Of a stretch of 56,229 nucleotides of DNA, positions 20,401 to 29,683 are shown in pieces. A program made the position numbers and the translations under genes. Within the stretch, counting starts at the first letter, position 1; each line of letters opens with the position of its first letter. The notes beneath the pieces are model-generated. The model searched no databases, was not told the DNA's origin, and worked only from the letters and a program-made list of their open reading frames with translations. Source of the DNA: Mesostigma viride (taxonomy: Eukaryota > Streptophyta > Mesostigmatophyceae > Mesostigmatales > Mesostigmataceae); contig RPFO01000034.1 of assembly GCA_009746045.1 (NCBI GenBank), forward strand, positions 525,001 to 581,229. Reading direction: 5' to 3'.

Positions 20401-21001
20401 GCCTGATGAGGTGCTTGAGGATGAGAAGCCTCGAGTCATAGCCCGATTGGTGGAGAGTACCCCTGATCTGATTTTGTCTGGGATTGACTTTGCCCAGCCT
20501 ATCACCTTGGAGATCTTTGTTGACAGTTCCATGGATGCTCGCCAGGTTACCAAGGTCAGGGGGAGATCTGCTGCTCTGTTTGCTTTTTATCAGAGCAGGG
20601 CAAGTTTGTTCAGCTGGTACAGCAGACTGCAGAAGAGGGTCTGTATCAGTTCAGATGTGGCAGAATGCAGGGCCATATGCGAGGGGATCCAGTCCAGCTT
20701 GTACATAAAGGAGTTAATGCTGGAGCTGGCTTCAGTTACCCCTTGGACCTTGCAGATGGAGACGTTGTTGCTAACAGACAGCATGGGTATGGTCCAGTTT
20801 GTTCACAAGCAGCTGGCCAGAAGCCGGGACCTGGATTATTTGTTGCTGAAGGAGTTGGCCAGTTTGGTTGACTTGAAGCATATCCCTGGCGAGGAGAACC
20901 CTGCTGATGCATTGACCAAGCTGCCACACAAGGCCCCAGCCCAGTACAATGTACTGAGGAAGCTCATGAATGCTGACTGTCAAGTCGGTCTATCTGTCTA
21001 A
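17411..21001 (+). CDS. E1 Pol polyprotein: integrase, retropepsin-like, RT, RNase H
   Basis: One long frame of almost 1,200 codons (numbered here from 17444 as residue 1). INT: HTMFGH at about 129 and a CKC pair form a modified HHCC finger; the catalytic set is Asp189, Asp242 and Glu272 (QGVVERAIQEIK). PR-like: IDTNAQVSVM with Asp522, FSGRTHLRVLG, then VILGQNFLG with ILG at 585-587; it lies after INT. RT: LDFKRAFLK with Asp787, then LHGDDLHLL with HGDD at 881-884 where Copia normally has YVDD. RNase H: Asp1027 (VDSSMDARQ), Glu1074 (AECRA), Asp1112 (LLTDS) and GEENPADALTK. No DSGA protease precedes INT. The frame directly follows TGA 17408, so expression could be by readthrough or from an internal start. 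It is intact, in contrast to most elements here. Confidence 0.85.
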   Translation, partial: LEPAHIPEPWRVPPGVCNVAASDGSEGQPHALVTEPIGHDGASLVTTESMPAVAAVVTRQRARHGGAEPEVGPGAVDPGGSQKHSDRAGLAQDGQDEDRAGDSLTGTTLVPPVHKGSVHTLSANNDNKRFSLLYDIASRLHTMFGHAAQSLQVARRLGGSELYSICQQVAQACKCRLVARKPKQSHARSPILQPGHVQVDIQRIRGLKLLVAVDRYTKYKTLEILPDMEKPTLIAALKLTRSRYPGLELLQCDIQFECCENLPEFPELLITPRESHGQQGVVERAIQEIKTVLLVERIPRTSSAIVTSAWLRSVEDRLNLRTPMFFGDIAINPLMLHTRMLPADAEQAWKEKLEAKFLKLRQKDKGWSVLEPNVGQQVVVWKEPSFPGKRGSWHDGVVTRVEAAGHKCWVAIDGSQAVHRLSWSKIRPRGGNQGDLFQVPVGVQGGGDVELPDQGATAVSSPQGDPGPAPGVPSHTVVGQAGGQAAPPERPDTRPRGVRLSDIVQALQRAKKEPKVSKLVQLDEPEVAAMEIDTNAQVSVMGPQHTGELLVGEPSCPWVSDFSGRTHLRVLGEVTAPVMGVDVTFLVLEDYDGPVILGQNFLGNPGISIRATALRRDGWGMIPLENFRTTFPIRCRAKPVKGVKWDEGEVPPAASLVIPAVLHPSSIGITHRSLAAHSPLTYDQLVQEMSSPTLFEAWKLAFSKALEEWLQFECAAPTDRRPPASRKLALRFVLKRKVVDEVSVPHVRPVLNEYHGTGSLPGEELYTPGMLHDTWRILLCLYVGLLNRGAAMSSVLLDFKRAFLKSDPEVARRVWKQDEPYCVEVPAIWKLELHQQFLVILKGLEGLRSSPIIWRLTLQEALISECGLRVSSVDPCLLLAQWEGLPVYASLHGDDLHLLAPTTWLKKFIPVISGKFSLGKELWQEPNKPVVFCGMQATLFRRDGEWSIRLQAGGDYKQTIVKALPEKITQAAGPELRGMWAWFASICGPSLMVHSRMPDEVLEDEKPRVIARLVESTPDLILSGIDFAQPITLEIFVDSSMDARQVTKVRGRSAALFAFYQSRASLFSWYSRLQKRVCISSDVAECRAICEGIQSSLYIKELMLELASVTPWTLQMETLLLTDSMGMVQFVHKQLARSRDLDYLLLKELASLVDLKHIPGEENPADALTKLPHKAPAQYNVLRKLMNADCQVGLSV

Positions 21002-21748
21002 AAGCTGAGAGCTGGGTGCTTAAGTCTCTGGATATCAGGCTGGGAGCTTGATTGTACATAATCCTGAGCACACCTTGAGGGGTGAGACATGTCTCTGGTG
21101 TGGGAATGTCTGACATTGTCTCTGATGGAGAGATGTCTATCTGGGGTTTTCATCTCAGTCTGAGGTTTCCCCAGATCTGTGGTTTGTGGGCGGGGTTCGA
21201 TTCCCTGGTGCCGTCTTAAGGCGGAGTTTCACGGACTGGCTGACCCATCCACCATGCTGGTGAGGTGGCGACAGGTCCCCTGATTTTCCACGGTTGGAAT
21301 GAGTATAGGAGCTTGTGTTTTGCATGTGCTTCGCGTAGATGTTGTGTCTGGTTCGATAAGGGGCAGCAGACCGGCGCCGACTCCCGTCTGGGGGTCAGCA
21401 ATGTTTTCTGATGAGCTGTTGTGGGTGATCTGTGGGGTTTCGCCTAAGGTCCTGAAGGTTGTACATACTTCTCAAGTTCTTCGCTGAACACCTATGGGCT
21501 GCCACAGTTGGCCAACCTCTTGTACATGGGTAACACAACGAGCCTCCCGTGAAGGGATAGGGACTCATTGTAATTTGTTTGTGCTCCTGAACCAGTATGG
21601 GTGCTATGTACATATAATAAGGAATCCAAGCTGACTGTCATGCCCAGCGGGTTGTGACTTGTAGTCGGGGAGGATGTCCAGTACCCATTGTGTGTGTTTG
21701 TATGTAGACTTGTGTGAGCTGCTACAGCTCAAGAAAAGAAAGGATTGG
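21002..21748 (+). other. E1 3' non-coding region with polypurine tract
   Basis: About 750 bp between pol and the 3' LTR with no convincing ORF. The purine tract AAGAAAAGAAAGGATTGG (21731-21748) abuts the LTR and is the probable plus-strand primer. GGTTCGATTCC at 21194-21204 matches a tRNA box B but has no tRNA fold around it. Confidence 0.7.
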
Positions 21749-22444
21749 AGTTAACGCCAAGCGCATTGGCGTGTTCCTGATTCGGCATATCTCTGCGATT
21801 CCAGCGGCACCGGACCGAGTTCATTCCGACAAGTATCAAGAAAGTTATGGCGTTCCGACTTCCCGGTCGCGCGCAAACGCGAGCCGGCTGTTCTTCTAAG
21901 TCGGGCGTGAATATTTGCCGACGGCATATGGGGTCGACAGTAATTCCTGGGCTGACAGGAATTAGGTGCTGAACCTACGACGGTATTGGATTAATACGTC
22001 GTATGCAGGAAATAGGAACCTTAACCTGTGGTCTGTTGGTACCGCAGGCTTAGTCCTGGACTTCTAGGTGCAGATGCAATAATCACTGTGGTGACTGTAC
22101 TCTGTGGTCACTGTGCCTGTATGGCAGACCTACTGTATAGGATCTGGGCGCTGTACAGGTTGTTAATACTGTACCGGGAGTGTTATTACTGAGCAGGCCT
22201 CCTAGGCTGCTCAGGACTAGCAAAGCACAGTGCACAAGTATATAAAGAATAGGCCAGTGCCAATTGGGCATCTCTTGCGAGCCCGCCTCACGTGTGTTGC
22301 CTTGACTTGGCAAACTCGTGTATAAGCCTCAAGTGTGTGAGCGCTGTAACATTATCCAATTTTAACAAAGCTCCGTTCCAACCACATTCACACATTGCTG
22401 CATTGCAACCATATCCTTATACATTGCGTTTAAAAACGTTAACT
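21749..22444 (+). repeat. E1 3' LTR
   Basis: 696 bp, the same ends as the 5' LTR (AGTTAACG...CGTTAACT). It is followed at once by the TSD GTGCG (22445-22449) and the resumed LINE endonuclease. Confidence 0.9.
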
Positions 22445-22449
22445 GTGCG

Positions 22450-25400
22450 CCCCGGCGCATGCACCGCGGGTCAGGGAGGAGTGGGCCTGCTGTGCTCCCC
22501 CACCGCTGCCGCCCAGCTCGTGGACCACAAACTTTGCTCTAATCGGATCCTTCAGTGCACTTTCCGCTCCCTTGAAGGACGGACCCCCATTATGCTCTCG
22601 GTAATTGTCGGATATGCCCCACATGCTGGGCACCCGGCCGAGGACCGCGCAGCGTTCTTCAACCACTTGCTCGACATAGAGAAACAGATCCCACGTCAAT
22701 ACATCGTTGCCATCTTGGTGGATGCCAACACGACCCTGCCCGTGGGCCGCGGGGGCTGCATGTATGCGCCGCGCCTAACCGATAGCAATGCCAACACCCC
22801 CCTACTTGAGCAACTGCTCACTGAGGGGGACTTGACTGCTGCCAATACGCTGTTTGCTAAACCGCCTGATGCACTAGTGACCTTTGTGGGCCCCCGTGCG
22901 CAGGGCGGCTGGCTCGATGCTCCCTCGGCGGCGATGTGTATGCTTGGACTACATACTTGTGCGCAAGTGCTGGCGCTCTTGATCCGTCATCGATGCCCGT
23001 ACGCTGACCACCCCCAGTGTCGCATCGGATCACCGGCCGCATGGTCACCGCAACCTTGCGCCTACGTCTTCAGGCCCCTGCGCGCCGCCGCCCCTGGCCC
23101 CGCCCTGACTGGACCTGCTTACGCCCCGTCCGTGGGCGCAGGGAGAAGTGGTCAGAGGATGACATACGCCGCGATGCAATCAGGTCTGCCTTCGTGGACG
23201 CGCAACCTTTGATGTACTTGGACGCAGATCGCGTTGTAGATCTCACGCCACCCTACGAACTGTTCATGCGATCGGTGGAGCTTGGCTCTAAGCTTCTCCC
23301 CGAGCAACCCCGCGCCCGACCAGCCCCGCTCTACCTGCACGACGCCCGGGTGGTTGCCGCCCGGCTGGCGCTAGCGCAGGCCCGCCGCCGCGGGGAGGAC
23401 CTGTACCCGTACCAGGAACGGCTTACTCAAGCATATACTGCCGCACATGCGGAGGAGGTGGAGACACTTGCCGCCGAAATCAATCGCCACACGGCCGCCA
23501 ACCAGCACAAGGCGGCCTGGCGCTCTCTCGACCGTCTCACCGGACGGCGGGAAACGCAACGGCCTGACATCCCAGGCACCCCCAGTGAACGCCTTGAGAT
23601 TTGGTTCAGCTAGCTCCCAGGCCAAACTATCGGGGGCCCCAGGCCCGCCCCCCCCGCTTGACCCCGCTGCAGCTGCACGCCCTGCATGCGGCCACCCGAG
23701 GCGGCCCCATTGAGCCCCCACAGGCGCCCACCAGCGAGGTCTACGGACTACCTGGTCCCACCGCTTTCCGGCCCCCTGGTGGACGGGCCCCACGACGAGT
23801 GGACTCCCCAGGAATGGGCTGCTGCCATCTCCACCCTCCGCAATGATGCTGCCATGGGAGTGCATGGACAATATTCCACCGGAGGTGGTTAAGATGCCTG
23901 AGCTTGAGCCTTTCCTCCGGGGTGTTTGCAACCGGATTCTACGAGATGGCCTCCCCCCGCCGACGTATTGGAAGACCGCTGTCCGGGTCATGCTCTACAA
24001 GGGCAAGGGGTCCGCCGCGGATACCGGCAACTACCGCGGCGTATGCCTCCAAAGCTGCGTGCTGAAAGTCTATATGCGTCTCCTGCTGAACCACATGCGC
24101 GCCAGCCTCGATCCCCACCTAGGTGAGTCCCAGATGGGCTTCCGTGTTGGTCGCAATTGTGTTATGGTCATCATTACCGCGCGCCGCCTGATCGAGGAAG
24201 TGGGCCGCCTGGCCCCCGGCCTCTTGCCATTGCTATTGATCTTCGTGGATTACACCAAGGCATTCGATACGGTTATATGGGACATCACTCCCCGGACAGG
24301 AGAACTTTTGCGGATGACTGTAGGTGTAAGTTGGCGATGCCATGGTAACCGGAGATGTCCGTCCTATAGACAGCAAAATTGGTGCGAGAGGTCCCCAGTT
24401 CGATTCCGGTCGGATTCATTTGCAGATCGCGTTTTTCCGCGTTTTCCGCGGCCCGGCACTGAACGCAAATGGTTTTCACCTTTGCGGAGTGCCTGATCAG
24501 AATATGGGACGCCCTGTGGGTGGTCCTTCACCTGTTCCGTGTCCCATCGTACATCGTTGAGATCATCCGCCAGTTCTATGAAGGGTCCCAAGCCCAGGTC
24601 CGTACCGCCGACGGCGTCACTGCGGCGTTCCCCCTGCACACCGGGGTGTGGCAGGGCTGTGTGCTCTCCCCATATCTATTCATCATTATGGTGGACTATA
24701 TTATGCGGCGTGCACAAGCCCGCTTCGCCCGGGTGGAGGGGCGCCCGCCGGGGATCGAGGTCACGGAGTACACCAGCTACGGCGGGGTTGACCCACCCTA
24801 CCGCCTAGCTGAGCGATCTGATCTACGCTGATGACACGACACTCGTGGAAACCCCGGAGTCAGCCCAACTCTGGCTAGACAGCTTATCACTGGAAGCGCG
24901 GGCGGTGGGGCTTATGATCAGCAAGAAAACGGAGGTCATGGCCATCGGCTTCCCTGCTGGGATAGCCCCACCCACCCTCCTCTTGCTGGACGACAGCCCC
25001 GTCCCCCCGGCGACTCGCTTCAAGCTCCTTGGCAGCTGGCTTCCCTCCACGGCCGACGACATCAACACCCGCATTGGCCAGGCCTGGGCGGCCCTCCGCC
25101 GCCTCGACAGGTTCTGGACCTGTCGCTACCTGAGTGAGCGACGCAAGCGCATTCTGTTCAAGGCCCTTGTCCTCAGCATCCTCCTTTATCAGTGGCTGCG
25201 AGGCGTGGACCCTGGACCAGGCGCTGAGCCAGCAGCTTGACGGCACCGTCACTCGAATGCTCCGTCATATCCTCGGCGTCCGCTACCAAGAACGCCGCAC
25301 CCGGGCCGAGCTCTACTGCGAGCTCCCTCTTGTCACCCATACCATCCGACACCGCCGCCTCCTCTTTGCCGGCCATCTTGCCCGCACAGACCAGGTGAAT

Positions 25401-25824
25401 ACCGATGTCGGTGGGCCCTGCCAGGGGGCTTAAGACGGGCCAACCAGGTAGACACCTCCTCCTATGGCCGGGTCCCCTTGTCCCATCGCAACCCACTGGC
25501 AAACTTGCGCGCGCCGGGCACCAGCGCGGCGCGACCCGGACCTATGTGACACAACTGCTTGAAGATGCAGGGCTTCTGGGACTATCCGTACTCCGCGCCC
25601 GCATGATTGACAAGGAGAAATGGGCTGCCATCTGCGATAAGCACCTTCCCGAGGGGTATGCTCCTGTTTTCTCCCCACGGGCCCCGCGGCCCGTTGCTAG
25701 CCAGGGTAGAAGTCCGCAGGTGGAGGTTATTGGTCCTGAGGATAACCGCTACACTACCGCCTCGTCTGCCATTACAGTAGAGGACAGCTCGGATGAGGAT
25801 TACATCCCCATCTATAGTGCTTAA
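22450..25824 (+). pseudogene. LINE family B ORF2: endonuclease remainder, linker, RT, C-terminal region
   Basis: The endonuclease continues with SVIVGYAPHAGHPAEDR, AILVDANTT (the GDFN-box position) and VTFVGPRAQGGWLD, then SDHRP near 23030, which shifts frame into VTATLRLRL. The linker runs to 23890. RT: NYRGVCLQSCVLKVYMRLLL, QMGFRVGRNC, FVDYTKAFDTVIWD (motif A), [218-bp insert], QGCVLSPYLFIIMVDYIM and YADDTTLVE (24824-24850). Thumb and C terminus: RHRRLLFAGHLARTDQVNT, ending at TAA 25822-25824 after ITVEDSSDEDYIPIYSA. At least five frame changes make it a pseudogene. The APE endonuclease plus RT arrangement is that of a modern LINE. Confidence 0.75.
24284..24501 (+). mobile_element. MITE-like 218-bp insertion in LINE RT, 9-bp TSD
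   Basis: ATATGGGAC occurs at 24275-24283 and again at 24502-24510. The uninterrupted site is present in the sister LINE fragment (12046-12054), so the boundaries are exact. The ends are imperfect inverted repeats (ATCACTCC... and ...GGAGTGCCTGATCAGA). The 9-bp TSD suits a Mutator-type MITE. The internal AGTTCGATTCC is box-B-like, so a SINE is possible. Its relative is at 5727-5937. Confidence 0.8.
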
Positions 25825-25955
25825 CGGTTGGGGGATGATGCAGACGGGGAGGCCCACACTAAATCACTAATCGAAAATTACTTGGGAAATGTTGTCTCGG
25901 GCTGATGGACATGTGTGCCCCTCAATTGCGGAGTTAAATTGGATGTATAATTGAA

Positions 25956-26940
25956 TGAAATACATTATTACATTCCATGCATCGATGCTCGAGTCATCGC
26001 GATATCTGAATATCTTACATAATTACAGACCCATCAATTGGAAGATCAGAAAGCTCCAGTGCATCTGCTCTACGACCGGACGTCTCAATCGTACGTAGTG
26101 CTTTCGAGTTATAATTACCCTCAATGTATGTCTGGAAAATCCACGTGCAGGCAGTGTCAAATGCATGGTATATGAACTAGTTATGTACATGTCAAGATGA
26201 TGACAGTCAAGCGAGGCCATACATGTTGACGGACAAGTGAGCCTGTAGACCTACGTCGATCCCCAGTTCCTCGATGTCGTGCGCAGCCCCGATATCATCA
26301 GATTTCCAATCCCCAACGGCCGTCGGCTCCGCAAAATCCACGTTCGCGATTAAACAGTGCAACCGCGAGGGCCGTTCTAACTTGTAATCCACCTATATAA
26401 TGGGCTCCGTCTCGTCACCGTGCGTTCGCATCAACAGGACAGCCACGGGTGTCGCGACGTCTCGGACGCTGTGCACTACACGCATCATCTCGGTCATCGC
26501 AGCCGTCGAGCACGTCACAAGCATCAATTATTCTCTGGACGAATTCTCGTGACCGTGTTGATATTAATGTCTGCCAACTTCACGACTGTGAACAGCAGCC
26601 TCACGCACGTCCGGTCCATCCGACTCCGTCAGGCGGTGTTGCGAATGGCGTCCTGCGTGCAAAAACCAGTACATGAAGGACAATAATGTTAGCCCGTTAG
26701 ACAGAATTTTGTCTGTGGTTCCGCTTACAGCAGTACTAATCACCCGTTACGCGGATTTCGGGCAAGTGGGTATCCTCCTACATTACATGTATCCAATTAT
26801 GGACGGGAGATTTAAAATGGGAAACAAGTATCAGCGAACCCAGAATCAAGGTATCCACGCAACGGTTTTGAAGAAACGGCTATGTACATATAGACACAAT
26901 GAACTGAACAAAACTTTAGTAGCTCACTCGTCGTTCACTT
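25956..26940. other. no clear gene; possible minus-strand coding remnant
   Basis: Minus-strand frames between about 26510 and 26207 read protein-like stretches (MRVVHSVRDVATPVAVLL, MRTHGDETEPII, then in another frame GDWKSDDIGAAHDIEELG). They are broken by stops and I recognise no family. This could be a host gene remnant or chance. The remainder shows nothing. Confidence 0.2.
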
Positions 26941-26947
26941 GTTAGTC

Positions 26948-27067
26948 GTAACGGAGGCAGTCATTCAGTCAGTTTGCAAGTTCAGTTGGCAAGTACGGAA
27001 ACACACGCAAGTGCGTAACGGAGGCAGTCAGTCAGTCAGTTTGCAAGTGCAGTTGGCAAGTACGGAC
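26948..27067 (+). repeat. 67-bp tandem duplication
   Basis: Two units beginning GTAACGGAGGCAGTCA start at 26948 and 27015. Each contains CAGTCAGTTTGCAAGT and CAGTTGGCAAGTACGG. They differ at a few bases. Confidence 0.8.
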
Positions 27068-27370
27068 CACCAACCGCGTGTGTACGTCCATGATATCGCA
27101 ATAATATAATCAAGAATAACAGGGAACGGTTAATGTATCCTTTACGCAGCTTTTTCGTTCAGGGCATGTTGAAATAACGAAAGTGGGGTCAGGTGTTCGA
27201 ACCTTCCAAGTGCCGAATTTTTTACGAACCAGCGCATTCACGAACCTTGCACTGGGGACGCGGTGGACGTGTACCATTACCCCGGCCTAATTCTAGCATT
27301 GTACACAAGGGGCGGTGGCTAGCAGTAAAGAAGGGCATCCTAGTCATAACGCTGGGCAAGTTTAAAAGCA

Positions 27371-28163
27371 CCAACGGCCGTTGAGTAGGAAAAAAAAAGA
27401 GCAGGAGAAGAGCACGTCGACGTTTCAACAGCAAGACAAAAATATTGAACCCCGAGTACCAATGAAAATGCTTTCATGCATGTCCACCCCGACGAGGCAC
27501 AAATTCATGCATGCCCACCCCGACGAGGCACAAATTAATGAACGACAGATTTCTCACCCCCCCCCGGCACATGGAACAAGTGCCATCGCACGCACACACT
27601 TTGTAGACAGGAGAGTTTCGAGAGTCCAACGGCCGTTGGCTCGGAGAAATTGACAGTACACCAGTAAAGACATTAAAATTATCACTTTGTTGTCTTATGT
27701 GTGCCGTGTCATTTCCCAAGGTCAAAAGCCGTCAACTTCTGCACCTCTTGTCCCTCCCACCCGTACGCACTAAGCATGCCCACCTTACACTACCACATGT
27801 GGCTCTTGAGAAAACTCCCCCCGACGATGCACATGTGCCATTCACGCACACACCTTCAGACAAGGCTATCAGTTTTTCGAAGTCCAACGGCCGTTGGCTC
27901 CGAGAAATGCTGTTACAACTCAAAATTACAATGGTGACATCCACGAGCTAGTGGTACGCCGAACAAGTGCTTGTATGACATATGGCGACTGCCCGTGAGG
28001 AAAAGTCCACCACCACACACGGTCAGTTTTTTGAGTCCAACGGCCGTTGGCTCCGAGAAATGCTGTTACAACGCAAAATTACAATGGTGACATACATGAG
28101 CTAGTGGTACGCCGAACAAGTGCTTGTATGACATATGGCGACTGCCCGTGAGGAAAAGTCCAC
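27371..28163 (+). repeat. degenerate tandem repeats marked by palindrome CCAACGGCCGTTGG
   Basis: The 14-bp palindrome occurs at 27626-27639, 27884-27897 and 28037-28050, with variants at 26313-26326 and 27371-27384. The last two full copies head a 153-bp tandem unit (CTCCGAGAAATGCTGTTACA... to ...CACACGGTCAGTTTTTTGA). Element E2 inserted within the second unit; the broken remainder continues at 36663. A separate 32-bp duplication (CCACCCCGACGAGGCACAAA) lies at 27474-27536. Confidence 0.75.
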
Positions 28164-28618
28164 AGTTGGATGGAGACTAGGGACGACGAACAACTGCGAA
28201 AGCTGAGAGCGAATGATGATTGTATTACAATAATACAATGAGAGAGCGATGAAAGCTGAGGGCTCAGAATGGAACTGGGCAGACTCGGGTGCTGTGGCAC
28301 TCCCCAGTGCTACGCCTATATGCCTATGGCGGTGCTACCTGCAGCACACGACCAGTGGACAAGTGTACACCGCAATGCCATGCGACCACGTCACTAGCAA
28401 CCAGCTAAGACTCGGCCCGTCAGGCCCGGCTACACCGGACCTGGCGGGTCGAGCTAGCACCTAGGAACAGTCTGGCACTAACCGCACATCGGTCCACATG
28501 ACACCTCAGTACCGTACACCCTGCCGTACTGTACTGAGGTGTCCCGCTCAGCCGCGGTAGGCAATACGCGGCGCGCAGGCCGGAAATCCGTGTGTCAGCC
28601 TAAGCATCTCATCTAACT
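28164..28618 (-). repeat. E2 3' LTR
   Basis: 455 bp. It contains a strong hairpin: ACACCTCAGTACCGTAC (28501-28517) against GTACTGTACTGAGGTGT (28526-28542), 17 bp with one mismatch and an 8-base loop. In element sense it is preceded by the purine-rich GAAAGGAAAACATAATGGG (28619-28637, minus strand), the probable polypurine tract. Confidence 0.9.
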
Positions 28619-29683
28619 CCCATTATGTTTTCCTTTCAGGTTGAAGGCTAGCGACTTCAAGCCTGACCCTGCCCAGCTAGGAGACTGACTCCAAGCTGAC
28701 TGAGGTGCTGAGCAACTGACACCCATACTGCAACATCTGGACTGAAAAAGATGGGCCCCAGAACTCGTGCAATACTTGTGATGGCATCACGTTTAGCTCA
28801 ACATGCCCGGGGAGTTCCTCCTCCTCGCGAGCTCACAAGGGAGATAGCTATGCCTGTCTGCCTATCCAGGGAGTGCACCACCAGCCAAGAGAGCCCTTGT
28901 AAAAAAATGCCAAGGTAACCGTTTAAGAGGTTCCATGTTGTTCCATCATCATCGCCCACTCAGAGAGAAAATACCCAGCCAGGCTGGGTCAACTGAGCTC
29001 AGGTTACCTGCAACCTGAGGAGTGACAGTGGACAGGTTTATTGCACCCTGCACTGTCCATGTTGTACCTGCACAACATGTGAGGACCAGCCACCCCTGCC
29101 CTGCACAGAGGGGGCTGAAGTCCGAGTGACAGGTGACAGGACTATGACATCCTGGACCTGGCCACATTGCACCTGCACAACGTGGGAGACCAGCCACCCC
29201 TGCCCTGCACATGGGTGACTGAAGTCCTGGTGACAGGTGACAGGAATATTTCATCCTGCACCTGTGCTGAGCACGTTGTACTAGACAACATGACAGCACC
29301 CATGCCTTACTGCCACTGAACAGTAAGGCCAGGTGGCCCAGGATAGCCACAGTGAACTGGGGTCCTGGGTAACCACCTGTCAAGGGAGCTTTGACCCTCC
29401 ACTTGAATGGGGGCACCTGAGCCACTGAGCTCAAGGCCATTCCACCAAGGCATACGCCCTAGGGAATAAAGGTGTGAGATACATCCCATGCCCACCTATG
29501 AAGGTGTGCATAACGAAATTCCATGGTGTTGAGAAAATCAAAACAGATTTTATTGGGCATAGGGCACGCAGATGTATGAAAACAGACTCCAACCAACCCC
29601 CCTTGCTGGAAGCCACAACCTACCCCTTGGACCTGCCCAAGGGGTACTGGGTGACCTAGGCGGCCCTGGTGAACAGGACCCTG
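28619..29683 (-). other. E2 3' non-coding region with 105-bp tandem duplication
   Basis: About 1 kb without a coding frame lies between RNase H and the 3' LTR. Two 105-bp units start at 29066 and 29171 (ACCTGCACAAC... with CCAGCCACCCCTGCCCTGCA and GTGACAGGTGACAGGA). A shorter equivalent region exists in E1. Confidence 0.7.

Larger units (their letters stand above)
14427..22444 (+). mobile_element. Copia-like LTR retrotransposon E1, 8,018 bp
   Basis: Two LTRs of 699 and 696 bp, flanked by an exact 5-bp TSD GTGCG (14422-14426 and 22445-22449). Internal order: accessory ORF, Gag, nucleocapsid zinc knuckle, integrase, retropepsin-like domain, reverse transcriptase, RNase H, purine tract. LTR termini are AGTTAACG...CGTTAACT, an 8-bp inverted repeat, not TG...CA. 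I count about ten substitutions and two small indels between the LTRs, so the insertion is fairly young. It lies inside the endonuclease of a LINE. The INT-PR-RT-RH order and the HGDD motif set it apart from canonical Copia. Confidence 0.9.
12406..25955 (+). mobile_element. LINE family B, near full length, interrupted by two insertions
   Basis: Order: presumed 5' UTR (12406-12565), ORF1, APE endonuclease start, [Copia E1 14427-22444], endonuclease remainder, linker, reverse transcriptase [MITE-like 24284-24501], C-terminal region to a stop at 25824, then a short 3' UTR with a weak TGAAT-like tail near 25947. Without insertions it is about 5.3 kb. The 5' boundary and a TSD could not be fixed by eye. 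Multiple frameshifts show it is dead. Confidence 0.65.

Noticed and set aside
21150-21230. Possible tRNA at GGTTCGATTCC in the E1 3' region
   Set aside because: Only a box B match; no acceptor stem or anticodon arm can be folded around it.
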